A stretch of DNA of 64,000 nt, taken from the NCBI GenBank assembly GCA_947304115.1, contig CAMZAE010000004.1:1-64000 (forward strand), given 5' to 3'. This document shows positions 33,581 through 41,000 of this stretch, piece after piece. Position 1 is the first letter of the stretch. Every line of letters begins with the position of its first letter. Source of the DNA: an uncultured Prevotellaceae bacterium. Lineage in GTDB: Bacteria > Bacteroidota > Bacteroidia > Bacteroidales > Bacteroidaceae. The notes under the pieces were generated by a model, which was not told the origin of the DNA, ran no database searches, and saw nothing but the letters and a program-made list of their open reading frames with translations. Both the position numbers and the translations under genes were made by a program.

Positions 33581-33706
33581 CACTCTGCTGAACTGCGACC
33601 TCAAAAGAGTTATTAAACGAGCAAAACCTAATATCCGTTGAAGCTGTACCATCGAGTGCAGACTTCTCCATAGGATATTAGAGGTTGTCGCAGACCTAGC
33701 AGAGTG
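33581..33706 (+). ncRNA. Nested-stem structured RNA or long leader
   Basis: Four nested perfect or near-perfect stems are visible. CACTCTGCT (33581) pairs with AGCAGAGTG (33698), CTGCGAC (33593) with GTCGCAG (33687), CTAATATCC (33628) with GGATATTAG (33673), and GAAGCTG (33640) with CAG-A-CTTC ending at 33666. It sits between a promoter and the TonB-domain gene. No known riboswitch consensus is recognised. Confidence 0.6.
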
Positions 33707-33794
33707 TATGGCGGGTCTGCACTTTTCTTATGCCCATAAGTTAGTGCCTATTGCCGATGTGAATGTGAATAAGTGCCAATTAAAACGAAAAAAA

Positions 33795-35057
33795 ATGGAT
33801 AAAGTAATGAATAATTATAGGTATGGGATGCTGACGATGGCAGCTCTTGTATTTCTTTCTATTTCTTCTTATGGTAAAACCAACAACAGGAAAGACCATG
33901 ATTTAAGAGGCTCTGTTTGTGCAGTAGTTGTAAAGAACATAGAGTTTTCGATTAAATTTGGTGAAGTTGTACCCACAGGAAAATCTAATGATACCTTATA
34001 CTATTTCCTTAAAAATGGGAATGTGTATGCAGAAGTATATACACCAAATAAATATAAAAGATTCGAATACGATGGACACAATAACTTAACCGAGGAAATG
34101 TGTGTCAATGTTGGAGAAGGGAAAGAATGCGAAATTGGCGATAGTATTTACCTTCTTAACGACACAACAAATCACAAACTAAATCAGTATGTTTATGATT
34201 CGGAAGACAGATTGAAAGAAATAAAATGCTTCACAAAGTGGAATGACTATTTAAAGCAATATCATCGTATCGTCTACACCTATACTTCAAAAGGGAAAAC
34301 TATTACATATTATAAGGAAGAGGGAATTGAAAAGGAAGAATCATATTTTGGAAATATGCATGTAAAAAAAGAATATCCATTAAAAGAAGGAATAGCAGAT
34401 ATCATAGAAACCGAGACATTGGATGAAAATAGAAATCCAATAAAGGTTGAAATAAAAATGGGGAAATCCTTCGCTTTAGTAAATGCATTCATTACTTATA
34501 ACGAATATGGAAATCAAATAAAAATAGTAAAGAATGGAACAGTTCAAAATCAACAGCGAAAATCTACCGAAACAATACAATACGTTTATGATAAACAAGG
34601 CAATTGGATAAAAAAGATGCATTACGAAGATGGCAAACTGAAAGAATGGATAGAACGCGAAATTTCTTATGCTGTTTCTGATAGTGATTATTCCAAGAAT
34701 ATGGAAGAAATAAAAAGAATGGAAGTGGGAAGTCAAGCCAAAAGGAAAAGAGTTCTTACAGAAGAAAATGCTCAGTTCCCTGGAGGAGATTATGCTTGCT
34801 TTAATTGGCTTTCGGAACATATACACATGCCTGCGGAAGCTATGGAAAATGGCATACAGGGAAGAGTGATAGTCAACTTTATTATTGAATGTGACGGCTC
34901 AATTTCATGTGTTAGAATTGTAAGGGGGGTGTCGGAAGCGTTAGATAAAGAAGCGTTACGAGTAGTTAAGAGTATGCCAAAGTGGAAGCCAGCGATGCAG
35001 GATGGACAGCCAGTTCGTAGTGAATTTACTTTACCAATAATGTTTAGATTAAATTAA
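33795..35057 (+). CDS. Secreted/periplasmic protein with YD-type repeats and TonB C-terminal domain
   Basis: A 420-residue protein. An N-terminal hydrophobic segment (GMLTMAALVFLSISSYG) could be a signal or membrane anchor. The middle holds RHS/YD-like repeats (RFEYDGHNNLTEE, QYVYDSEDRLKEIK, FITYNEYGNQIKIV, QYVYDKQGNWIKKM). The last ~95 residues are a TonB C-terminal domain (PAEAMENGIQGRVIVNFII...EALDKEALRVVKSMPKWKPA), as in energy transducers or partner proteins. There is no proline-rich linker, so it may not be a classical TonB. The start at 33795 is preferred over an open extension to 33708 that lies in the leader RNA. The gene is AT-rich compared with its neighbours. Confidence 0.75.
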   Translation: MDKVMNNYRYGMLTMAALVFLSISSYGKTNNRKDHDLRGSVCAVVVKNIEFSIKFGEVVPTGKSNDTLYYFLKNGNVYAEVYTPNKYKRFEYDGHNNLTEEMCVNVGEGKECEIGDSIYLLNDTTNHKLNQYVYDSEDRLKEIKCFTKWNDYLKQYHRIVYTYTSKGKTITYYKEEGIEKEESYFGNMHVKKEYPLKEGIADIIETETLDENRNPIKVEIKMGKSFALVNAFITYNEYGNQIKIVKNGTVQNQQRKSTETIQYVYDKQGNWIKKMHYEDGKLKEWIEREISYAVSDSDYSKNMEEIKRMEVGSQAKRKRVLTEENAQFPGGDYACFNWLSEHIHMPAEAMENGIQGRVIVNFIIECDGSISCVRIVRGVSEALDKEALRVVKSMPKWKPAMQDGQPVRSEFTLPIMFRLN

Positions 35058-35064
35058 AAAGAAG

Positions 35065-35577
35065 ATGAATTACACAAATGTTAAGATGAGAGCAGATGGC
35101 GACACAATTCGCTTTGCCCTTTTGAAAGACGGTGAACAAATGCTATATGTGTTTGGCGTAAACCCAAGTACTGCCACAGACAAGAAGCCTGACCGTACAA
35201 TGCAAAAGGTTCTTGGCTTTGCTGAGCGTAATGGTTTTGACGGTTTTGTTATGATGAACCTTTATCCTTTGCGAAGTACCAATCCTCGTGCTTTACCAAA
35301 AGTGTTGGATGTAGAACTGCATCAAAGAAATCTTGCAGAGATAAAAGACGTGATGAGCAATAAAAAGAATCCTGTTGTCCTCTTAGCATTCGGCAACGCT
35401 ATTGGCATGGCTCCGTATTTGAAGAAATGCCTAAAAGATATTGTTACAATGCTTCAACCATTATGCCCTCAATGGAAGCAATTAGGTAAGCCTACGAAAT
35501 GGGGGAATCCTCGTCATCCTCTTTATGCCCATTATGTTCCATTTGAAGACTTTGATGTTGAAGCTTATCTAAAATAG
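35065..35577 (+). CDS. DUF1643 domain protein
   Basis: A 170-residue cytosolic protein. The motif FGVNPSTATDKKPDRTMQKV near residue 32, GFVMMNLYPLRSTNPR near 60 and the terminal WGNPRHPLYAHY are diagnostic of DUF1643, whose function is unknown. It is 8 bp after the TonB-domain gene and likely co-transcribed. Base composition is AT-rich like that gene, so the pair may have been acquired together. Confidence 0.85.
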   Translation: MNYTNVKMRADGDTIRFALLKDGEQMLYVFGVNPSTATDKKPDRTMQKVLGFAERNGFDGFVMMNLYPLRSTNPRALPKVLDVELHQRNLAEIKDVMSNKKNPVVLLAFGNAIGMAPYLKKCLKDIVTMLQPLCPQWKQLGKPTKWGNPRHPLYAHYVPFEDFDVEAYLK

Positions 35578-35590
35578 AAAAGAAGAATGA

Positions 35591-35625
35591 GCGGATAGCC
35601 CCGAAACTTCGTCGGCTATCCGCTT
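35591..35625. terminator. Bidirectional terminator, copy 1
   Basis: Stem GCGGATAGCC with GGCTATCCGC around CCGAAACTTCGTC, between the convergent DUF1643 and DUF2442 genes. An identical hairpin occurs at 36312. Confidence 0.75.
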
Positions 35626-35644
35626 GTTTCTTTGTTTTGAACAA

Positions 35645-35878
35645 TTATGCTGCTTGCCCTATGTCGTGCAGGAACTCGGGGGCGAGGTCGGCACCATTGG
35701 CCCACTCAATGGTGTAACCCGTGAGGCCGTACTGGGTGAATTTGTCAAGGTCAAGTAACTCTCCGAACACCTCGCCCGTGAGATAGGGCTTAAGGTCAAC
35801 CAACTTGCGCGTCCCGTCGTTGAAGGTGAGCAGCAGCTCGTAGTCCTTCACATAATCAGCGTCTGTCACTTTAAGCAT
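35645..35878 (-). CDS. DUF2442 protein, copy 1
   Basis: A 77-residue protein with the DUF2442 core: VTDADYVKDYELLLTFNDG, KLVDLKPYLTGEVF and the C-terminal IEWANGADLAPEFLHDIG. DUF2442 genes are typically paired with DUF4160 genes and have been proposed as toxin-antitoxin-like modules, without proof I can give. Its DUF4160 partner upstream is frameshifted. A near-identical arrangement lies 0.7 kb away (36367-36881). Confidence 0.85.
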   Translation of the reverse strand: MLKVTDADYVKDYELLLTFNDGTRKLVDLKPYLTGEVFGELLDLDKFTQYGLTGYTIEWANGADLAPEFLHDIGQAA

Positions 35879-35893
35879 AACGGTATCCTCCTA

Positions 35894-36149
35894 TTATTTT
35901 AATGGCTCTATACGTCCTATTTTCTCACCCTTCTGTGCCTTCTCCCATAAAGTAAGGATTTCAGCCTCGTGCAGATTCATCCACTCGTTCACCTTGGCAA
36001 TGACTTTTGACGGGGCTTTGCCGTCCACAACTCGATCAAGCACACTGATGCTGCACTCATAATCGCCGTAAGTGAAATGAATGCGACGGATTATGGTCGC
36101 GCCAATAGAGGCTAACGATGATTCCGAAGAATTTGCTAATTTCAGGCAT
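35894..36149 (-). pseudogene. DUF4160 protein, frameshifted
   Basis: The minus strand starts MPEISKFFGIIVSLYWRDHNPSH, matching the intact DUF4160 gene at 36624-36881, then loses frame. In another frame the family sequence resumes as HFTYGDYECSISVLDRVV and runs to EKIGRIEPLK and a TAA at 35894. Comparison with HNPPHFHVRYGDY suggests a 2-bp loss at the second Phe of the NPPHFHF motif. A -7 element TATATTTG (36181-36188) remains upstream. Confidence 0.8.
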
Positions 36150-36180
36150 AGTCGAATATGGTTTTTTAATGATTCTTGTG

Positions 36181-36188
36181 CAAATATA
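36181..36188 (-). promoter_or_regulatory. -7 element of the decayed DUF4160/DUF2442 copy
   Basis: TATATTTG on the minus strand, 32 bp before the broken DUF4160 start. Confidence 0.5.
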
Positions 36189-36311
36189 ACACTTATCTTT
36201 GAGACTTCGTTTCTTCTTTCCTGTTTTTCTTCACTTTTATTTAATAAATGTGTCCTTATCTGGTTGTTTTCGGCGAAAAAGCTGTATCTTAACAGACAGA
36301 ACTAAACAAAA

Positions 36312-36346
36312 GCGGATAGCCCCGAAACTTCGTCGGCTATCCGCTT
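36312..36346. terminator. Hairpin terminator, copy 2
   Basis: Identical GCGGATAGCC/GGCTATCCGC stem and loop to that at 35591, downstream of the second DUF2442 gene on the minus strand. It marks the boundary of the tandem duplication. Confidence 0.75.
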
Positions 36347-36366
36347 GCTTCTTTGTTTGTGAACAT

Positions 36367-36615
36367 TTATGTTGCTTGCCCTATGTCGTGCAGGAACTCG
36401 GGGGCAAAGTCAACGCCGTTGTACCACTCCAATGTCCAATCGGTGAGAGCAAACTGCACAAATTTGCGGTGGTCGCGCAACTGCTCGCGGAGCTTACCAG
36501 TGAGCAATGGTTCGAAATCAACGATGCGTCGCTCGCCGTTGCTAAACTCCAGTTCCATTGTGTAGTCGTGCAGGTATTCCACATCGACCACTCTAAGCAA
36601 TTCCTGATTTTCCAT
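36367..36615 (-). CDS. DUF2442 protein, copy 2
   Basis: An 82-residue paralogue of the gene at 35645, with VVDVEYLHDYTMELEFSNGE, RIVDFEPLLTGKLREQL and the same ending APEFLHDIGQAT. Its intact DUF4160 partner is 8 bp upstream. The two copies share the terminator but differ across the protein, so the duplication is not recent or the second pair arrived separately. Confidence 0.85.
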   Translation of the reverse strand: MENQELLRVVDVEYLHDYTMELEFSNGERRIVDFEPLLTGKLREQLRDHRKFVQFALTDWTLEWYNGVDFAPEFLHDIGQAT

Positions 36616-36623
36616 ACGAAATT

Positions 36624-36881
36624 CTATTCTAAAGGGTCAATGGGCAATGCATCTTCTCCGTTCTGTAGGCGTGCCCAGTTCGCCATCAGTTCGTCGTGGT
36701 GCTCGTCCATCCATTCGAACACCTTCTTCAAGGCTTTGCGTGGCAACTGCCCTTGTACCACGCCTTTGCTGATGGTTACGGTGCAGCGGTAGTCACCGTA
36801 TCGCACATGGAAGTGGGGCGGGTTATGGTCATCGCCAAACATCGCTATGATGATACCAAAAAATCTACTTATCTCTGGCAT
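36624..36881 (-). CDS. DUF4160 protein
   Basis: An 85-residue protein with the family signature MPEISRFFGIIIAMFGDDHN and PPHFHVRYGDYRCTVTI, then a WMDEHHDELMANWARLQNGE helix near the end. It is intact, unlike the upstream-duplicate copy at 35894. It is 8 bp before DUF2442, with a TACCTTTG promoter at 36909. The function is unknown. Confidence 0.88.
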   Translation of the reverse strand: MPEISRFFGIIIAMFGDDHNPPHFHVRYGDYRCTVTISKGVVQGQLPRKALKKVFEWMDEHHDELMANWARLQNGEDALPIDPLE

Positions 36882-36908
36882 AATTGCAACGTTTGTTGTT
36901 TACTGTGG

Positions 36909-36916
36909 CAAAGGTA
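36909..36916 (-). promoter_or_regulatory. -7 element for the intact DUF4160/DUF2442 pair
   Basis: TACCTTTG on the minus strand, 28 bp before the DUF4160 start. Confidence 0.6.
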
Positions 36917-36991
36917 CGATTTTTAGTTCATAGTTCATAGCTTAGAGTTTATAATTTTTCATTTTCTCTTAATCTTTCATCCTTCAACCTT

Positions 36992-37059
36992 CAGCTTTGA
37001 CTTCGTCGAGCCTGCTTTCGCTCGGAAATACTCAAATATAGTTGGTATTTCTCTCGCTT
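36992..37059 (-). repeat. Palindromic element, family C, intergenic copy
   Basis: The minus strand reads ATTTCCGAGCGAAAGCAGGC then TCGACGAAG, matching the element inside the ATPase gene at 27889-27953. AGCGAGAGAAAT forms the opposite arm. Confidence 0.7.
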
Positions 37060-37084
37060 ATTTGCAGGCTTCAACTTTCTTTCG

Positions 37085-37092
37085 TATCTTTG
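37085..37092 (+). promoter_or_regulatory. -7 element for the Sua5-family gene
   Basis: TATCTTTG, 24 bp before the ATG at 37116. Confidence 0.65.
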
Positions 37093-37115
37093 TGGCGCGA
37101 TTATAAGACAGAAGC

Positions 37116-37694
37116 ATGACACAGAAAGAGCTAGCAGAGGACATTAGGACTGCTGTGCAGACGTTGAGGCAGGGCGGGCTTATCCTTTATCCTACTGATA
37201 CGATATGGGGCATTGGGTGCGATGCGGCTAATGAGGAGGCGGTAAGGCGCATCTTCCAGTTGAAGCAGAGAGAGGACAGCAAAGCGATGATTTGCCTTGT
37301 GGATAGTGCCAACAGGATGCAGCGATACCTGCGGCAGGTGCCTGATGTGGCTTGGGACCTCGTGGAGTATGCCGACAAGCCGCTTACGCTTATTCTCGAC
37401 GGGGCTGTCAATCTTGCCCCAAGTCTTATTGCCGAGGATGGTAGCATCGGCCTTCGCGTGACCAAAGAGAACATCAGTCACGAGCTTTGCTACCGTTTTG
37501 AGCGGGCCGTCGTAAGCACGAGTGCCAACATCAGCGGCGAGCCTTCTCCGGCCTGTTTCGACGAGATAACGGACGAGATAAAGCATGGTGTTGACTACAT
37601 CATGCGCTCCCGACAGAATGACCTCAGCAAGTCGAAGCCCAGCCAAATCATTAAGCTGGGGCTTGACGGAAGAGTACAGATAATTAGGAAATAA
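37116..37694 (+). CDS. Threonylcarbamoyl-AMP synthase (Sua5/YrdC/YciO family)
   Basis: A 192-residue YrdC-domain protein. In the tRNA t6A pathway this domain makes threonylcarbamoyl-AMP from Thr, bicarbonate and ATP. Key features are GGLILYPTDTIWGIGCDA (residues 20-37), RIFQLKQREDSKAMICLV, and the late STSANISGEPSP. The single-domain length fits TsaC/YrdC rather than two-domain Sua5. YciO-like paralogues look similar, so the exact activity is likely but unproven. Confidence 0.85.
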   Translation: MTQKELAEDIRTAVQTLRQGGLILYPTDTIWGIGCDAANEEAVRRIFQLKQREDSKAMICLVDSANRMQRYLRQVPDVAWDLVEYADKPLTLILDGAVNLAPSLIAEDGSIGLRVTKENISHELCYRFERAVVSTSANISGEPSPACFDEITDEIKHGVDYIMRSRQNDLSKSKPSQIIKLGLDGRVQIIRK

Positions 37695-37696
37695 AA

Positions 37697-37732
37697 AGCC
37701 TCACCCCCGGCCCCTCTCCGAGGAGAGGGGGG
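37697..37732 (+). repeat. Family A half-element after the Sua5-family gene
   Basis: CACCCCCGGCCCCTCTCCG then AGGAGAGGGGGG. It closely resembles the first half of the insert in prfC and shows that the element also sits between genes. Confidence 0.65.
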
Positions 37733-37770
37733 AAATAAATAGTAAATGGTAAATGTCTAAATGGTGAATG
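37733..37770 (+). repeat. Word repeat overlapping the ClC start codon
   Basis: AATAGTAAATGGTAAATG, then CTAAATGGTGAATGG. The start ATG of the channel gene lies inside it. Confidence 0.6.
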
Positions 37771-39548
37771 GAAGAGACCTCATAGCCTATTTGCTTCGAT
37801 GGCGGCGAAGGCATCTGTCCGACAAGAACTTCGTGCTGCTCATCAGCTTCTTTGTCGGCATCTTTACCGCTTGTGCGGGCTTGCTCCTGAAGTGGCTCAT
37901 CGGGCAGATAGAGCACTTGCTGACGCATGAATTTATCGTCGAGGGCGCCAACTGGCTGTACCTTGTCTATCCGATTGTCGGCATTTGGCTGACGATGCTC
38001 TTCATTCGTTATATCGTCAGGGACGACATCGGACACGGCGTCACCAAGATTCTCTTCGCCATTGCCCGTAAGCAGAGCCGCATCAAACCGCATAATACGT
38101 GGACATCCGTCGTGGCTTCAGCCATCACTATCGGTTTTGGCGGAAGTGTCGGAGCTGAGGCTCCAATCGTCCTTACCGGTAGTGCCATCGGCAGTAGCCT
38201 CGGACAATTCTGCCGCTTGAGCAACAAGTACATGATGCTGCTCGTGGGCTGCGGCGCCGCAGGAGCAGTCGCAGGCATCTTTAAGGCACCAATCGCGGGA
38301 CTTGTCTTCGTGCTTGAGGTCTTGATGATTGACCTTACGATGACCAGCCTCCTGCCTTTGCTCGTTTCCTGCGTCACGGCTGCCGGGTTGACGTTTGCTG
38401 TCTCGGGCACAAATCCCATTTTTGAGTTCCATTTGCAGGATGCCTTTACCGTCAACCGTATTCCTGCCTATATTGCCCTCGGAATTGTCTGCGGATTGGT
38501 GGCACTCTACTTTACGCGGACGATGAACCTGCTGGAAGGCATCTTCCGGAAGCTGGAGGGCCGATACAAGAAGTTCGCGCTTGGAGCCGTCATGCTGAGC
38601 TTGCTCATCTACCTTTTCCCGTCGCTCTATGGCGAAGGCTACGACCTCATCACCCTTTTGCTTAACGGTAACGGACAGGCCGACTGGGACACAGCGATGG
38701 ACCGCTCTCTTTTCTACGGCAGTAATCACTTGCTCATCTACCTTTTCCTCATTGTTGTCTTCAAGGTTTTTGCTTCTACGGCAACCAATGGTGGCGGCGG
38801 TTGTGGCGGTATCTTCGCGCCCAGCCTTTTCTTGGGGTGTATCTGCGGATTCATCTTTTGCCGTCTGTGGAATACTTACGACATCCTGGGCATCGACATT
38901 CCTGAGCGAAACTTCGCCATGCTGGGCATGTGCGGCCTGATGAGCGGCGTGATGCACGCTCCGCTGACGGGCATTTTCCTCATCGCCGAGCTGACGGGCG
39001 GCTATGCCCTCTTCATGCCGTTGATGATAGTGGCTACAGGTTCCTATCTTACCATCAAGAGCTTCGAGCCGCATAGCATCTACGCCATGCGTCTGGCACA
39101 AAGGGGCGAACTCCTGACGCACCATACAGACAAGTCCATCCTCACATTGATGAGCATGGATAGTGTCATCCAGCATTACGAACACGTCCTTTATCCCGAT
39201 ATGAATCTGGGTGACGTGGCGGCGCAAGTCTCTGGCAGCAAGAACCACGTCTTCCCTGTTGTGAACAAGCAGATGCAGTTCGTCGGTGCTGTTTATCTGG
39301 ATGACATAAGGCACCTTGTCTTCCGCACGGAGTTGTATCGGGAGTTTGCCGTCTCGCAGCTTATGGCACAGCCCGAAGCCCTGCTTTCTGTGAATGACTC
39401 GATGGATGTCGTGGTCAGCGTGTTCGACAGAACAGGAGCCTGGACGCTTCCCGTTGTGGATGCCGACGGTGTCTTTGTCGGCTTCATCCGCAAGAGCACT
39501 GTCCTCACTGTCTATCGCCAAGTCCTTGCCGACTTCTCCAACGATTGA
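37761..39548 (+). CDS. ClC-family chloride channel/transporter with CBS domains
   Basis: A membrane protein of 595 residues. About residues 1-430 form the ClC core, with the filter motifs GFGGSVGAEAPIVLTGSAIG near 128 and GGGGCGGIFAPSLFLG near 345, and HAPLTGIFLIAELTGGY near 395. The usual GREGP is GAEAP here, so the gating glutamate position is kept but the flanking residues differ. Two CBS domains follow (about 465-590). It probably moves Cl- or another anion, coupled to protons or not. The start lies in a word-repeat tract. Confidence 0.88.
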   Translation: MVNGRDLIAYLLRWRRRHLSDKNFVLLISFFVGIFTACAGLLLKWLIGQIEHLLTHEFIVEGANWLYLVYPIVGIWLTMLFIRYIVRDDIGHGVTKILFAIARKQSRIKPHNTWTSVVASAITIGFGGSVGAEAPIVLTGSAIGSSLGQFCRLSNKYMMLLVGCGAAGAVAGIFKAPIAGLVFVLEVLMIDLTMTSLLPLLVSCVTAAGLTFAVSGTNPIFEFHLQDAFTVNRIPAYIALGIVCGLVALYFTRTMNLLEGIFRKLEGRYKKFALGAVMLSLLIYLFPSLYGEGYDLITLLLNGNGQADWDTAMDRSLFYGSNHLLIYLFLIVVFKVFASTATNGGGGCGGIFAPSLFLGCICGFIFCRLWNTYDILGIDIPERNFAMLGMCGLMSGVMHAPLTGIFLIAELTGGYALFMPLMIVATGSYLTIKSFEPHSIYAMRLAQRGELLTHHTDKSILTLMSMDSVIQHYEHVLYPDMNLGDVAAQVSGSKNHVFPVVNKQMQFVGAVYLDDIRHLVFRTELYREFAVSQLMAQPEALLSVNDSMDVVVSVFDRTGAWTLPVVDADGVFVGFIRKSTVLTVYRQVLADFSND

Positions 39549-39599
39549 GCATTACCCATTCCGACAAGCCTCTTTGCTTAAATCTCCATGTCACGTTTA

Positions 39600-39665
39600 T
39601 TGCTTCTACATGTACAAGCGATTGCTCATTCATGTAGAAGCAATTGCTTGTACATGTAGAAGCAA
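39600..39665. repeat. Inverted repeat with perfect 20-bp arms
   Basis: Arms at 39600-39619 and 39646-39665 are exact complements (TTGCTTCTACATGTACAAGC), with a 26-bp loop that repeats part of the arm (CATGTAGAAGCAATT). It lies between convergent ClC and comEC genes. It could be a terminator or a small dispersed element. Confidence 0.8.
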
Positions 39666-39751
39666 GACATACTGCCCTGCGCATTTGTCGTTCTGGCAAG
39701 AGGACAGACACCTCGTTGCACATTGCTTGGGATTGCGGGCATGGGGAGATA

Positions 39752-40885
39752 CTATTGGCTGTTTCTTGTCCTGAACCTCACAATGGCAATGACCATCACA
39801 GCATATACTAATGCCACGGAGAGGGTGCTTGGATAGACCTCTGTTAATGTCATGTATGGAATGTCGCCCGCCAAATCGATAACCTTCTGCTGTAGCGACA
39901 CGACGGCGTCCAATGCCCACCCTAACGGCTGAACCGGCAGTAGTATTGCCACAAGTGCCAGGTAGATGATGAGTGTCGTCATTGGGATAAGTATGATGCT
40001 CAGCAATGGTCCAAGCAGAAACAGCCTGTGGAAGTAATAGCAGACGATGGGCATGGTTGCAATCCATGCAATGCAGGAAATTGTCAGTAACTCCATAGCC
40101 CAATGCCGCTTGGCGAACAGTTCGGAAACAGGTCGCCAAAGTGCCAGGATGAAGAAGACAGCGGCGAATGAGAGTTGGAAGCTAATGCTGAACAAATCTT
40201 CAGGAGCAATCAGCAGTATGATGATTGCGCTCATGGAAAGCGGATGCAGCGGGTCGGTGTGGTACTGCATCAAGGAAATCACGGTGAGGATGGAGAGCAT
40301 CAAAGCAGCCCTCACCAGCGAGACAGGCATCCCTGCTACTAAAGCATACCCCCATAAACAAAGCAGGATGAACGGCAAGGCGTTCCATCGCCACTTGCCG
40401 AAGCGTATCCAGCGAATGAAAATAATGTACAAGAAGCCATAGATGATGCCGAGATGCATTCCACTGAGGGCCAGCAGGTGGCTGGCACCAACCTGATTGT
40501 ATGCTTGGCGGGTATCATGCTTCAGGTTATCTTTCTTCCCGACGGTCAGCGCAGAAGTGAGCGCCAGTGTTTGGGGAGACACTCCCGACCTTTGTAGCCT
40601 CGTCACCAAACAGGTCTGCATGGCCTTTGCCTTCTGCTCCACAGCACTCCGCCATTGGGGATTCTCGTCGTAGGAAGAGACGACAGAAGCCCTGCTGCAT
40701 CCCAGCAAAAGCCACACAATGAGTGTCAGAACATCGTGCCAGTGCCGTGTCTTTCTCAGCAGAGTGCAGGCAATGACTGCAACTGCGAGAGCCGGCAGAT
40801 AGTAGGGTAGTGGAACCGACAACCCAATGGCAATGCCCGTCACAAAGAAGATTGCGCACCAAAGAATAGGATGTTGAACTATCAT
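39752..40885 (-). CDS. comEC: ComEC/Rec2-family competence membrane protein
   Basis: A polytopic inner-membrane protein of about 377 residues from the ATG at 40885 (the extension to 40909 overlaps the promoter). The Competence domain motif HLLALSGMHLGIIYG lies near residue 135, followed by RAALMLSI and SFQLSFAAVFFIL. ComEC forms the channel taking up single-stranded DNA. Compared with full ComEC it lacks the C-terminal metallo-beta-lactamase domain, and the N-terminal DUF4131 part is short, as is common in Bacteroidetes. Natural uptake by this organism is not shown. Confidence 0.85.
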   Translation of the reverse strand: MIVQHPILWCAIFFVTGIAIGLSVPLPYYLPALAVAVIACTLLRKTRHWHDVLTLIVWLLLGCSRASVVSSYDENPQWRSAVEQKAKAMQTCLVTRLQRSGVSPQTLALTSALTVGKKDNLKHDTRQAYNQVGASHLLALSGMHLGIIYGFLYIIFIRWIRFGKWRWNALPFILLCLWGYALVAGMPVSLVRAALMLSILTVISLMQYHTDPLHPLSMSAIIILLIAPEDLFSISFQLSFAAVFFILALWRPVSELFAKRHWAMELLTISCIAWIATMPIVCYYFHRLFLLGPLLSIILIPMTTLIIYLALVAILLPVQPLGWALDAVVSLQQKVIDLAGDIPYMTLTEVYPSTLSVALVYAVMVIAIVRFRTRNSQ

Positions 40886-40906
40886 GCCAAATGAAAAATA
40901 CTGCTG

Positions 40907-40914
40907 CAAAAGTA
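40907..40914 (-). promoter_or_regulatory. -7 element for comEC
   Basis: TACTTTTG on the minus strand, 22 bp before the chosen comEC start. Confidence 0.5.
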
Positions 40915-40936
40915 CACAAAAAACAAAACTTTATTG

Positions 40937-40944
40937 TATCTTTG
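40937..40944 (+). promoter_or_regulatory. -7 element for the M48 peptidase
   Basis: TATCTTTG followed by GC, 57 bp before the peptidase start. Confidence 0.65.
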
Positions 40945-41000
40945 CAAAAGAATAATGAAGTTATACAAGAAATATAACGACTGATAAGATACCAACACAC

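Noticed and set aside
38118-39521. Long minus-strand frame opposite the ClC gene
   Set aside because: The plus strand encodes clear ClC filter and CBS motifs; the antisense frame is low-complexity and charged without a family.
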